This document shows positions 1-8,818 of a DNA stretch of 41,543 bases, in pieces (positions within the stretch are counted from its first letter, which is position 1; each line of letters starts with the position of its first letter). The notes under the pieces are model-generated. The model was not told the DNA's origin and ran no database searches. It saw nothing but the letters and a program-made list of their open reading frames with translations. Source of the stretch: an uncultured cyanobacterium (lineage in GTDB: Bacteria > Cyanobacteriota > Cyanobacteriia > Cyanobacteriales > FACHB-T130); contig CAKZHE010000140.1 in NCBI GenBank assembly GCA_936920195.1, positions 1 to 41,543 on the forward strand. The letters are read 5' to 3'. Position numbers and translations under genes: made by a program.

Positions 1-80
1 CCCCTATTCCCTATTCCCTCTCTTCCCTATTCACTCTCTTCACTATTGCCTATTCCCTCTCCTATTCCCTGTTCCCTCTT
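1..80. repeat. heptamer-type tandem repeat (CCCTATT / CCCTCT)
   Basis: Short degenerate tandem units of the form CCCTATT, CCCTCTC and CCCTGTT run from the window edge to four bases before the ATG of the first gene. The complementary form (GGGAATA) fills the last 100 bases of the window, and a short tract lies inside the ogt gene. Such heptamer arrays are common between genes in filamentous cyanobacteria. The array is cut by the window edge, so its full length is unknown. Confidence 0.9.
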
Positions 81-83
81 GAA

Positions 84-509
84 ATGCTTATCCATCATGC
101 TTCGATTCGGACGGCAAATATTCATCGCGCGATCGCCTTTTACGAATTGCTGGGGTTTACCGTCCAAGAACGCTTCACCACTGGTTATACCCTCGCCTGT
201 TGGATGACAGGAGAAGCAGGGCGCATTGAACTAATCCAAATTCCCGAACCCCATCCCCCCGCCGATGCCTTTGGAGACGAGCATTATGTGGGCTACTACC
301 ACCTATCCTTTGACTTGACTGCCACAGCTACCGACCTACCTAGCTGGTTAGCTGCCCGGAAAGAAGAATTTGCCACCATCCCAGAATTAGCCCCCTTGCA
401 GATCCTCCTAGAGCCACATCAGCAACAAATAGGCGATCGCGTTTATGAAGTTGCCTTCATTGCCGATGCCGATGGCTTACCCCTAGAACTTTTACGGATA
501 CTCAAGTAG
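84..509 (+). CDS. VOC (glyoxalase/bleomycin-resistance fold) family protein
   Basis: The 141-aa product has the shape of a single-domain vicinal-oxygen-chelate protein. It opens with IHHASIRTANIHRAIAFYELLGF, as two segments (IHHASIRT, then the AIAFYELLGF helix), typical of the first beta-alpha-beta unit. It ends with a strand reading VAFIADADGLPLELLRIL, where the second metal-ligand Glu normally lies. Glyoxalase I, dioxygenases and antibiotic-binding proteins share this fold, so the substrate cannot be named. The ATG is preceded directly by the pyrimidine-rich heptamer repeat, so no Shine-Dalgarno sequence is present and the repeat forms the whole visible leader. The family call is strong; the exact reaction is unknown. 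Confidence 0.8.
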   Translation: MLIHHASIRTANIHRAIAFYELLGFTVQERFTTGYTLACWMTGEAGRIELIQIPEPHPPADAFGDEHYVGYYHLSFDLTATATDLPSWLAARKEEFATIPELAPLQILLEPHQQQIGDRVYEVAFIADADGLPLELLRILK

Positions 510-594
510 ATCGGGGATAATTATTCACCAATGTACTTGACAACTGGGGTAGAATAATACTTTTTGTGTACATTAATTTTAATTTCAAAACTTC

Positions 595-1671
595 GTGTCA
601 TCTAATCTAAGCCAGATCGACAGCCTTGAGGCCAAACCATTGCTCGTTGAGGGAGAACTCCCCTTTACCCTTCAGCAACTGAAAGCGGCAATTCCCTCCT
701 ATTGCTTTGAACCCTCGCTTTGGAAATCTTTTAGCTACCTTTTTCTAGATGTATCTGTGATTGGCATCCTCTATGCAGCTGCCTATTTCATCAACTCTTG
801 GTGGTTTTGGCCTGTATTTTGGGTGATGCAGGGAACCATGTTCTGGGCGCTGTTTGTGGTTGGACACGATTGCGGACACGGTTCCTTTTCCAAAAAGAAA
901 TGGCTCAATGACCTAATTGGGCATTTAACCCACACGCCCATCTTAGTCCCCTTCCACGGTTGGCGGATTAGCCACCGCACCCACCATCTCAACACTGGCA
1001 ATATCGACACTGATGAAAGTTGGTATCCAGTCACCGAAAGCAAATATCGGGAAATGGGATGGCCAGAAAAGTTTGCCCGTTTCGATTTTGTCTTGCTGGG
1101 CTATCCTATCTATTTGTTTAAACGGACTCCCGGAAAACCAGGCTCCCACTTTCTTCCTAGCAGCCCCCTGTTTAAGCCATCAGAAAAATGGGATGTGATT
1201 ACCAGCAGTGTTTGCTGTCTGCTGATGGTGTGCTTTTTAGGTTGGGCAGCCTATCAATACGGCTGGATGAATTTGCTGAAATACTATTTCGGCCCCTATG
1301 TAGTTTTTGTGATGTGGTTGGATTTGGTGACATTTCTCCATCACACCGAACCCAGTATTCCCTGGTATCGCGGCAAAAACTGGTATTTTCTCAAAGGTGC
1401 GCTATCCACCATCGATCATGATTATGGATTTGTGAACAACATTCACCACAATATCGGTACTCATGTTGCTCATCACATCTTTTTGAATATGCCTCACTAC
1501 CACCTAAAAGCAGCCACTGAAGCAATTAAACCAATTTTGGGTGACTATTATCGAGTATCCAAAGAGTCAGTTTTTAGTTCTTTTTGGCGCTCTTACCGCA
1601 GCTGTCATTTTGTTGCAGATACGGGGGCAGTAGTTTACTACCAACCCAAAACCGAATTAACTAAGGATTAA
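595..1671 (+). CDS. desB: acyl-lipid omega-3 (delta-15) fatty acid desaturase, DesB type
   Basis: The 358-aa membrane desaturase introduces the omega-3 double bond into glycerolipid-bound fatty acids in thylakoid and plasma membranes, using ferredoxin as electron donor. The three di-iron histidine boxes are visible: HDCGH at residues 91-95, HRTHH at 127-131 and HVAHH at 290-294. Hydrophobic segments lie near residues 48-88 and 202-243. The spacing and the run HDYGFVNNIHHNIGTH before the third box match DesB rather than DesA or DesC. The start is a GTG with no clear Shine-Dalgarno; it gives the usual family length. A perfect palindrome just after the stop may terminate transcription. In other cyanobacteria desB is cold-induced, but no regulatory site is evident here. 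Confidence 0.92.
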   Translation: MSSNLSQIDSLEAKPLLVEGELPFTLQQLKAAIPSYCFEPSLWKSFSYLFLDVSVIGILYAAAYFINSWWFWPVFWVMQGTMFWALFVVGHDCGHGSFSKKKWLNDLIGHLTHTPILVPFHGWRISHRTHHLNTGNIDTDESWYPVTESKYREMGWPEKFARFDFVLLGYPIYLFKRTPGKPGSHFLPSSPLFKPSEKWDVITSSVCCLLMVCFLGWAAYQYGWMNLLKYYFGPYVVFVMWLDLVTFLHHTEPSIPWYRGKNWYFLKGALSTIDHDYGFVNNIHHNIGTHVAHHIFLNMPHYHLKAATEAIKPILGDYYRVSKESVFSSFWRSYRSCHFVADTGAVVYYQPKTELTKD

Positions 1672-1676
1672 GTCAA

Positions 1677-1704
1677 GTAGGGGCAATTCATGAATTGCCC
1701 CTAC
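1677..1704. terminator. 28-bp perfect palindrome after desB
   Basis: Each 14-bp arm reads GTAGGGGCAATTCA and its exact complement follows without a loop spacer; the next bases are TTTCTT. The position six bases after the desB stop and the trailing T-rich bases suit a transcription terminator. The same GGGGCAA/TTGCCCC core occurs in other dispersed repeats of this window (16.7 and 20.5 kb), so it may also be a mobile palindrome recruited as a terminator. Confidence 0.6.
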
Positions 1705-1723
1705 TTTCTTAGCTTTTTCACTC

Positions 1724-1829
1724 GTTCCCAGGCTCTGCCTGGGAATGCCCATGGAGAGGCTCTGCCTCGAATGATAATTAAGCGAGGCAGAGCCTCTCGA
1801 TATCGGTTCCCAGGCAGAGTCTGGGAACC
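1724..1829. repeat. GTTCCCAGG palindromic repeat element, complete copy
   Basis: This 106-bp element is built of nested inverted repeats. GTTCCCAGGCTCTGCCTGGG opens it, GAGGCTCTGCCTCG pairs with CGAGGCAGAGCCTC around the centre, and GGTTCCCAGGCAGAGTCTGG closes it. Further copies lie at 7878-8156 (interrupted) and 20200-20247 (left half). It encodes nothing and would fold into a cruciform or long RNA hairpin. No transposase relative is present in the window. Confidence 0.8.
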
Positions 1830-1874
1830 AGTCTAGTCAATAAAATGATCATCAAATTATTGATTTTTTATTCC

Positions 1875-2063
1875 TTAGCTTGGCTGACATTTGCCAGCCC
1901 GAATTAAACCAACCCGATGAGCGATCGCATCGGCTCTAGAAGCAAAGGGTCCCCATTTTTTCATATCCCCATCTGCTTGCGCTGCAAGTTGTTCTCTCGG
2001 CAGAATGGTGCATTGTCCTGACGGGAGTTTGATAATAAACCAAGTTTCTAATTCTGCTGTCAT
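1875..2063 (-). CDS. small conserved cyanobacterial protein of unknown function
   Basis: The likely product is 62 aa, starting at MTAELETWF. It reads as a compact alpha/beta protein with the segments WFIIKLPSGQC, ILPREQ and KKWGPFASRADAIAHRVGLI. I recognise it as a common type of small cyanobacterial protein but know no function. The ATG at 2063 has an AGGAAA ribosome site and lies four bases after the stop of the giant kinase, so the two genes are probably co-transcribed. A longer reading frame to 2099 would overlap the kinase gene and lacks such a site, so it was not chosen. Confidence 0.65.
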   Translation of the reverse strand: MTAELETWFIIKLPSGQCTILPREQLAAQADGDMKKWGPFASRADAIAHRVGLIRAGKCQPS

Positions 2064-2067
2064 TTTC

Positions 2068-5000
2068 CTATAATTTAGATTGTTTGACTGGAATTTCAAT
2101 GATAAACTCTGTTCCTTCTCCGGCAGTAGAAATACACTTCAAAGTCCCTTTATGCCTGTCAGCAATGATTTGATAGCTAGTAGCTAGTCCTAAGCCTGTA
2201 CCTTTACCAACTGGTTTAGTAGTAAAGAAAGGTTCAAAGATGTGCTGCTGTACTTCTGGTGACATTCCCGAACCATTATCACCGATTTGAATCACTGCCC
2301 AACCATTATTTAGCAGCTTGGTGGTAATTTTAATTGTGGGTTTGCGGATTGAATCAACGTCCGATCTTAAAACGTCTAAAGCGTCAATAGCATTCAGCAA
2401 AATATTTAGTAAAGCTTGATTCAACACCCCAGGATAGCACTGAATGGAGGACAAGCGATCGCCTTCCTTGACCACCATGATTTCAGATTTATCTGCTTTG
2501 GGATTCAAGTAATATTGTAAAATTAACAGCGTACTATCGATACATTCATCCAAATCGACATATTTATATTCCGCTTCATCCAACCGCGAGAAAATTCGTA
2601 AAGACTCGACAATACTGCGGATGCGTTTAGTCCCCATTTTCATTGATGAAACCATCCGTTCAAAATCTTCAACTATATATTCTAACTCCATATCTTCTAG
2701 TTCTTTTTGAATTTCTTCGGCAGGTTGTGGATAATATTGTTGATATTTTTTGACTAAATTTAGCACTTGTCGAGTATATTTTTCGGTATGTTCAATATTG
2801 CCATGAATAAAGCTAACTGGATTATTAATTTCATGGGCAATTCCCGCCACTAATTGTCCCAAGCTAGTCATTTTTTCGGTTTGAATTAGTTGAGTTTGAC
2901 TGCGTTGCAAATTGTCCAAGGTTGTAGATAGTTCGTGATTTTTTCGTTGTAATTCTTCAGTTCTTGCTGCTACTCTTTCCTCTAGGGTGGCATAAACGCG
3001 AGCATTTTCAATGGAAATAGACATTTGGGAAACTAAAACCTTGATAATTTCTAATCGCTCTTGTGTAAAAACTCCTTGAGCGATGCGATTGCCCAAATAA
3101 AGAATGCCAATAAATTTCCCTTGGTAAAGAATTGGCAAGCTTAAAACTGATTTGGGCTGGTATTTTTGAATATAGGAGTCGTTGGTAAACTTTCCTTCTT
3201 TGGTGGCATTATTCAAAACCAAGGTTTCTTGGGTTCTATGCACATAGTTAATAATAGAAAGTGGTACATCTAAATCTTGATTTACTGGAATAAAAGGAAG
3301 ATTGACACCTCGCTCTGATTCGACAGTTCCTTCTGCTGCCAGCACCATTTTATTGTCTTCTAGCAAGAACAGTAGTACTTTTTGCGCCCCAGCACTTTCC
3401 ATAATAATTTGCGTTAATTTAGAAAGTAAGTTTTCTAAAATTAGTTCTCCAGATATGGCTTGAGCGGCTTTGGTGACAGTCAGAATATCTAGGATTGCTG
3501 AGTGATTGCTGCTAGTTGTAGATCTAGTTATATGTGTCTGATTGGCAGGCATTAAATCGAGACTGGCAACTTCTGATTCCGAGCCTTTTGATCTGGCAGA
3601 AAATATTTCTGAATATCTTTGTTCCAAATCTTTCACCTTAGTACCTGCTCCCCAAGCTTGATAAGCATTGTAGGCTTGATGGAGATAAGCTTGGGCAATA
3701 ATTTCTTGATGGCGGGAGAAATGAAACTCGGCGGTGAGTTCGCAAGCGAGCGCTTCTTCGTGGATAAATCCTTCTTTTTTGGCGACCGCGATCGCGCTTT
3801 CATAGTAGGCTATGGCTTGGTACTCTTGTCCTAAAACCCGTGCCTTTTCTGCTTCCACTAAATCGTAGCCGTGTTGAAAGTTCATTGGACAATGAATCGC
3901 CCAGTTTTTTCTGATTTTTTGATTCGCTGCTACTTTCTTTAAAAACTCTTTTTGTTCTTTGGCTGAAGCTTGGGGATACACTGCCAGTAGCGATAGCGAA
4001 TAGTAAAAGTTGTTAGCCGCAAATGTGATCACACCAAAGGCACTATCACTATATTTGTCCGCCAATTTAGATTGTTCAAATGCCTCTCCATAATTTCTCA
4101 TAAAGTACGCAAAAATAGATTGAGTTAAATTAATTTGAAATGCCATAGTCCGATTATTATTTTCTATTGAAGATGCCAGTTTTTGTTCGGAGTCTTTAAT
4201 GGAATTTTGACCAATCAGTTTTAAATATAATTGCATCCATAGGTAATTTAGCTCAAGTGAAAACTTTTGCTTTAATTTTGTTAATTTCTGAATATTATGT
4301 CCATTATTTCCGGCTAAAGTTCGCAAATTCATGCCACTTAAAAATCCATTAATTACATAACCAATTACCGCATAACTACTATATTCTAAGTCGCTAATTT
4401 CCAAAGAAATCTTCATTATTTCTAAACAAGGATTTATTAAATTTTTCAGAGGTTCTTTCCAGTGTCTAATAGTGATGATAGACAACATATAAACGCTGGG
4501 CTTGAGCTTTTTAAAGCTAAAATTATCGATTAATTTTACTGCCAGTTGACCAAATTTATATCCCCCATTAATATCTCCCATTCCCGCACATAAAATCAAC
4601 CCGTAAAGACTATAGCCAATTGCAGTTTGAGGACAATTACCATGTTTAATACTGAGATTAATCATTTTCATGGCGACGATAGGCAAGATCTCTGGATTGG
4701 TAATTCCCGCCGCAATAAACACGGAATTTAAAAGTCTCATGGTGGCGAGTTTATAGGGATCTGTCATAATTGGTAGTGCTACTAATTCCGCAACTTGCTT
4801 ATTGCCTAAATTTAGTTTTGTTTGCAATAATTCTATTAAAAAACCCAATTTATTAACTTTTTTGGGCAATGGAAATCCCAATTCTGCTAACAAAGGTATC
4901 GCAGTATCAATTACTGCTGTCATCTGGTTTTGAGCGGTATAAAACTGGATCTTTTTCTCGTATACAGGAATTTTTTCGATCAGAGTTTTGGTTCGCTGCA

Positions 5001-7491
5001 AAACTAAGTCTGATAATTGGTTAGCGCGTTCTAGGTTAGTATTAAGATATTCCGCCGCGATCGCTTCTATATAAACATCCAAAGTTAATTGGTATTGATT
5101 TTGCCAGCTATGCCCATCAAGGAGTTCTAAACTAATATTTAGACATTCTCTGGCAACGTTATAGGCATTAGAAGCTATGGCTTTTTTACCAGCCTTCAAA
5201 TTCAGTTTTACTAGCTGTTCTTTTTCGGCTAGGGATTGAATCAATTCTCGACCAATATTTAATTGGTTCACTATATCAAAAATGTTTTCTTCAATTTCAG
5301 GCTCTGGATTATTTTGGAGTAGCAGTTGCCCAATCTTTAAATGGGTGGCTTTTTTCTCCAATTCTGGAATTAACGAGTAAGCGGCTTGCTGAACTCGGTC
5401 ATGCAAAAACCTGTAAAATACTGATGAGGAATAATTATTCTGTTCCCAATCTCCAGCCCCAAGCAACGGAATTTTATAAGCTTCTGATAATGGTAAGATC
5501 AATCCTGCTTGCAGTGCTGACCAGAGAATTGTAGCAGTTTCAGAAGCCGATTTTTCGCAGGCGATCGCCAACACAAATAAATTAAAGCGATTGCCAATAC
5601 AAGCGGCGATTTTCAAAAGTTGCTGCGTTTCCTCTGGCAATTTCTGAATATTCCTTGCCAGCAATTCTACAATGCTGTAATCAACGATTTCCTTTGCCAA
5701 AATCTTTTGGATATCCCACTGCCAGCCTCTCGCCTGAAAATCAAAAGTTAATAGTTCTTCGCTATGGAGACTTTGCAGTAACTGGGTTAAGAAAAATGGA
5801 TTTCCTTGGGTTTTATTGTAAATCAACTCTGCCAGAGGCTGAGTCACAGTTTTTTCTTTGCTGTTGCTTGCGCCTGTCCCCAGAGCATCAGCAATTAAGT
5901 CCCAAACACTAGAAAAACTCAGTTGATGCAAAACGATTTGATTTATTTTGCCCTGAGCTTGTTGAATCTTGTCGATGGTACTGGTTAAAGGATGGACTGC
6001 ATCCACTTCATTGTCTCGATATGCACCAATGAGTAAGAAATATTTACTGTCTGCATCAGTAATAAGAAGTTCAATTAAATTTAATGAAGTCAGATCTGCC
6101 CATTGCAAATCATCTAAAAATAAAACTAAGGGATGTTCTTTTTGGGCAAACACCTGAATCAACTGTTGAAATAGTTGATTAAAGCGATTTTGGGCTTCTG
6201 CTGCTCCTAGTTCTGGGGCTGGGGGATGACTGCCAATAATTTTTTCTAAATCAGGAATTACATCAATGATGACGGCAGCATTTTCGCCTAACACAGCCAG
6301 GATATTTTCTTGCCAATAGGTGATTTTTTCTTGACTTTCGGAAAGGAGTTGCTGAATTAAATCTTCACAAGCTTCAATTAAGGCTGCATAGGGAATGTTG
6401 CGCTTAAATTGATCGAACTTGCCATCAATGAAATAACCTCGTTGCTGCACAATGGGTTTGTGAATCTCGTTAATTAGGGAAGATTTACCGATACCAGAAT
6501 ATCCAGAAACTAAAACAATTTCACTTTGTCCATGACTAACTCTTTGAAAGGCGGTTAGTAGCTGATTAACTTCGGTATCTCTCCCATAGAGTTTTTGGGC
6601 AATAACTAATTGAGCGGATCTGTCCAATTGTCCAGGAAAAAAATAGGCGATCGCGCCCTTTTCTTCTAATTGATTTAGGCAAGTTTCTAGATCTGCTTTT
6701 AGCCCGCTAGCACTCTGATAGCGGTCTTCGGCATTCTTCTCCAACAACTTCATCACTACTTCTGAAATAGTCGCTGGAATTTGGGGATTAAGTAGCTGGG
6801 GAGGTAGGGGTTGTTTAGCAATATGGCTGTGAACTATTTCCATAGGATCGTTACCTTTAAAGGGAATGTCTCCCGTCAACATTTCATAAAAAGTTACCCC
6901 CAAGGAATAAAAATCTGTATGATAATCAATCGACCGATTCATTCTGCCAGTTTGCTCTGGAGACATATAGGCTAGCGTCCCTTCAAAATTAGCAGGATTG
7001 GTAATTTGAGCATCTTCCTTGCTTAACCGAGACGCAATGCTAAAATCAGTAATCTTGATTTTCTCGGCATAGGGATTGATAATGATATTTCCGGGTTTAA
7101 TATCTTTATGGATAATTTGATTCTGATGTAAAAAACTCAACGCCTCAGCTAATTTAATCGCGATTTTTAAAAAGCTTTTTAATTCCAGCGGCGATGCTGA
7201 AGAATTAAGGATTTCTCTGAGGGATTTACCCCCGAAGTCTTCCAAGATCAGGGCTAATCGATTTTGATAGCTTTCCAGGCTGTAAACCTTCACAATTCCT
7301 TCGGCATCTAAATTTGCCGCAATCTGATATTCGTGCTTCAGCCGTGCCAGTTGCTCAATGGTGGGAGATTCAGCTTTCAGAGTTTTAATAATCGTCGGCT
7401 GTCGATCTCGTTCTCTAATTCCTCGATATATCAGGGTGTTAATTCCGGAATTGATTGCCTTGCCGAGTTGATAGCCAGGAATACTTAGCAT
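2068..7491 (-). CDS. hybrid Ser/Thr protein kinase - AAA ATPase - GAF - sensor histidine kinase
   Basis: A single 1807-aa protein combines eukaryote-type and two-component signalling. Domains in order: a Ser/Thr kinase (about 1-270; candidate VAIK lysine K36, catalytic loop HKDIKPGN at 128-135); an AAA ATPase (about 300-560; Walker A GYSGIGKSS at 330-338); a long helical TPR-like region (about 700-1280) resembling the MalT/STAND class; a GAF domain (about 1320-1490); a short coiled coil; and a histidine kinase with phosphoacceptor H1553 (GIAHEINNP), N box NILLNAIDAL, DNGSG at 1738-1742 and GTGLGL at 1764-1769. The kinase DFG motif reads DFS (149-151). The architecture matches the cyanobacterial HstK-like family. 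No response regulator is adjacent, so the partner and stimulus are unknown. Confidence 0.92.
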   Translation of the reverse strand: MLSIPGYQLGKAINSGINTLIYRGIRERDRQPTIIKTLKAESPTIEQLARLKHEYQIAANLDAEGIVKVYSLESYQNRLALILEDFGGKSLREILNSSASPLELKSFLKIAIKLAEALSFLHQNQIIHKDIKPGNIIINPYAEKIKITDFSIASRLSKEDAQITNPANFEGTLAYMSPEQTGRMNRSIDYHTDFYSLGVTFYEMLTGDIPFKGNDPMEIVHSHIAKQPLPPQLLNPQIPATISEVVMKLLEKNAEDRYQSASGLKADLETCLNQLEEKGAIAYFFPGQLDRSAQLVIAQKLYGRDTEVNQLLTAFQRVSHGQSEIVLVSGYSGIGKSSLINEIHKPIVQQRGYFIDGKFDQFKRNIPYAALIEACEDLIQQLLSESQEKITYWQENILAVLGENAAVIIDVIPDLEKIIGSHPPAPELGAAEAQNRFNQLFQQLIQVFAQKEHPLVLFLDDLQWADLTSLNLIELLITDADSKYFLLIGAYRDNEVDAVHPLTSTIDKIQQAQGKINQIVLHQLSFSSVWDLIADALGTGASNSKEKTVTQPLAELIYNKTQGNPFFLTQLLQSLHSEELLTFDFQARGWQWDIQKILAKEIVDYSIVELLARNIQKLPEETQQLLKIAACIGNRFNLFVLAIACEKSASETATILWSALQAGLILPLSEAYKIPLLGAGDWEQNNYSSSVFYRFLHDRVQQAAYSLIPELEKKATHLKIGQLLLQNNPEPEIEENIFDIVNQLNIGRELIQSLAEKEQLVKLNLKAGKKAIASNAYNVARECLNISLELLDGHSWQNQYQLTLDVYIEAIAAEYLNTNLERANQLSDLVLQRTKTLIEKIPVYEKKIQFYTAQNQMTAVIDTAIPLLAELGFPLPKKVNKLGFLIELLQTKLNLGNKQVAELVALPIMTDPYKLATMRLLNSVFIAAGITNPEILPIVAMKMINLSIKHGNCPQTAIGYSLYGLILCAGMGDINGGYKFGQLAVKLIDNFSFKKLKPSVYMLSIITIRHWKEPLKNLINPCLEIMKISLEISDLEYSSYAVIGYVINGFLSGMNLRTLAGNNGHNIQKLTKLKQKFSLELNYLWMQLYLKLIGQNSIKDSEQKLASSIENNNRTMAFQINLTQSIFAYFMRNYGEAFEQSKLADKYSDSAFGVITFAANNFYYSLSLLAVYPQASAKEQKEFLKKVAANQKIRKNWAIHCPMNFQHGYDLVEAEKARVLGQEYQAIAYYESAIAVAKKEGFIHEEALACELTAEFHFSRHQEIIAQAYLHQAYNAYQAWGAGTKVKDLEQRYSEIFSARSKGSESEVASLDLMPANQTHITRSTTSSNHSAILDILTVTKAAQAISGELILENLLSKLTQIIMESAGAQKVLLFLLEDNKMVLAAEGTVESERGVNLPFIPVNQDLDVPLSIINYVHRTQETLVLNNATKEGKFTNDSYIQKYQPKSVLSLPILYQGKFIGILYLGNRIAQGVFTQERLEIIKVLVSQMSISIENARVYATLEERVAARTEELQRKNHELSTTLDNLQRSQTQLIQTEKMTSLGQLVAGIAHEINNPVSFIHGNIEHTEKYTRQVLNLVKKYQQYYPQPAEEIQKELEDMELEYIVEDFERMVSSMKMGTKRIRSIVESLRIFSRLDEAEYKYVDLDECIDSTLLILQYYLNPKADKSEIMVVKEGDRLSSIQCYPGVLNQALLNILLNAIDALDVLRSDVDSIRKPTIKITTKLLNNGWAVIQIGDNGSGMSPEVQQHIFEPFFTTKPVGKGTGLGLATSYQIIADRHKGTLKCISTAGEGTEFIIEIPVKQSKL

Positions 7492-7815
7492 ATCTATACG
7501 CTGCTGAAAGAAAAGTTATTTAAGTTCAATTATAACGGGGGAAAAAAATCTTTCAGCAAAGATTGTTAAAATTTCAATAAACTTTATCAATGATTCAAAA
7601 GCTGCAATTGGTTGCTAATATTTTCCAAAACATAAAATAGGTAGTTTGGATAATTATTTATTTTTAATCGGTGTTTAGGACTGATTTGCTTAAGGAAAAG
7701 GCACTTTGACTATTCAGGGTTAAGTTTTGAGGTTTAATAGTCTATATAGGGTGTCTGAATGATATCATTTCTGGTCGAACGACCATGATTAATAACTCGT
7801 TTCTAGGCAGAGCCT
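7492..7815. other. AT-rich upstream region of the hybrid kinase
   Basis: About 320 bases with no convincing reading frame. It is A/T-rich and probably holds the promoter of the leftward kinase gene, but I cannot pick a -35/-10 pair with confidence. The repeat nest begins at its right edge. Confidence 0.5.
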
Positions 7816-7877
7816 AGGCTGTTGACTTTGAGCCTTTTTAGGGGCTTTTCTTAATACAGTTTCTTGTCTGTTTACTC

Positions 7878-8156
7878 GTTCCCAGGCTCTGCCTGGGAAT
7901 GCCCATTGAGAGGCTCTGCCTAGGCTGTTGACTTTGTGCCTTTTTATGGAGTTTTTGCTCATGCAGTTTATGATTCACCTGCTTTTTGCTAGTTTCCATG
8001 CAGAGCATGGAAACTAGCAAAATAATAAGAGCATAATTATCGCATGAATAAAATCGGTCAAAAACTCGCAGAGTCAACAGCCTAGGCTCTGCCTCGTATG
8101 AGCGCCAAGCGAGGCAGAGCCTCTGGATATCTGTTCCCAGGCCGAGCCTGGGAACC
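7878..8156. repeat. GTTCCCAGG palindromic element, interrupted copy
   Basis: Left part 7878-7921 and right part 8084-8156 together match the complete copy at 1724-1829. A 162-bp element with AGGCTGTTGAC ends sits between them, flanked by AGGCTCTGCCT on both sides. The order of insertion can be read: this element entered the outer MITE, and a second MITE then entered this one. Confidence 0.7.
7922..8083. mobile_element. inner MITE-like element, 162 bp
   Basis: Inverted ends AGGCTGTTGACTTTG and GAGTCAACAGCCT bound the element. Both flanks carry AGGCTCTGCCT, consistent with an 11-bp target duplication, although the target is itself repetitive, so the exact length is uncertain. The interior contains a second hairpin, TGCTAGTTTCCATGCAGAGC with its complement. 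It is non-autonomous. Confidence 0.65.
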
Positions 8157-8292
8157 AGTTAGGGTATGTCAGACACAGTTGTTGCATGAAAAAATTGCTG
8201 AAAAACTGATAAAGTCAACAGCCTAGGCTCTGCCTAGGAACCAGTTTAAACAGGGAACGGGGGACGGGGAACAGGAAATAATATTAGATGCA

Positions 8293-8778
8293 CTATAGCT
8301 CGCTAGGCCAATCTAGGGCAGAAATACAAGTTTCCATCGCCCTGCTAGGAGTTAATCCCTTAACTTGAACGCTTAAACCAACCACACATTCAGAATAGCG
8401 AATGGGGAGCAAACTACGACGGCAATAATCTAGGACATCTAACTGTACAGGATCTATAGTGTATTGGACAATCTGAGTCACGCATTGAGATAATTCTAAG
8501 GGGCGGCGGACTCGGAAACAGTTAGTTACAGCAGTGTCACCTGAAATTTTGGTGCCGTCTTTAATTTGCAGAACGCATTTAGACAATTCTTTGGGATGCA
8601 ATGCTTGAGCGCAGGCAGTGGGGATTGTGTCGGAATCAATTTTGGCATCCTGAAGAATGGCAGCGCAAACTTGAAATTCATTGGGAGTAAAAGCTACCGC
8701 AGGCAGGCTGAGGGCAGAGGTGGTGAAAACAAACAGCGCAGCGAGGGGGCGAGAAGATAAGTGAGGTGGACGCTTCAT
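8293..8778 (-). CDS. secreted protein with cysteine-containing internal repeats
   Basis: The likely product is 161 aa, starting at MKRPPHLSS. A signal peptide is clear: basic start, hydrophobic LAALFVFTTSALSLPAVA, then a probable cleavage near residue 29. The mature part has roughly four repeats of about 35-40 residues, each carrying paired cysteines in patterns such as FQVCAAIL, ACAQALHPKELSKCV, CFRVRRPLELSQCV and YCRRSLLPIRYSECV. This suggests a periplasmic, disulfide-stabilised helical-repeat protein. The in-frame TTG at 8805 is less likely than this ATG because the signal peptide is canonical from here. Function is unknown. Confidence 0.75.
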   Translation of the reverse strand: MKRPPHLSSRPLAALFVFTTSALSLPAVAFTPNEFQVCAAILQDAKIDSDTIPTACAQALHPKELSKCVLQIKDGTKISGDTAVTNCFRVRRPLELSQCVTQIVQYTIDPVQLDVLDYCRRSLLPIRYSECVVGLSVQVKGLTPSRAMETCISALDWPSEL

Positions 8779-8818
8779 AGGGTTCTGTACTTGATTCAGG
8801 GGCAAACTATTCTAAAAT

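Larger units (their letters stand above)
7816..8224. mobile_element. outer MITE-like element of a nested repeat cluster
   Basis: The element starts AGGCTGTTGACTTTG and ends with the inverse, AAAGTCAACAGCCT. The same ends bound the inner element at 7922-8083 and, with changes, the element at 20244-20448. It is flanked on the left by AGGCAGAGCCT and on the right by AGGCTCTGCCT, which are complements of each other. It contains a GTTCCCAGG element that itself contains another member of this family. No transposase is encoded; the short reading frame inside it is made only of repeat sequence. Confidence 0.65.

Noticed and set aside
537-560. TTGACA promoter before desB
   Set aside because: A TTGACA hexamer is present, but no TATAAT-like hexamer lies 16-18 bases downstream; TAGAAT and TAATAC are too close.
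7838-8077. 79-aa reading frame on the minus strand
   Set aside because: It consists entirely of nested repeat elements and its residues mirror the repeat units (KKAQSQQPRQS); no ribosome site or family.
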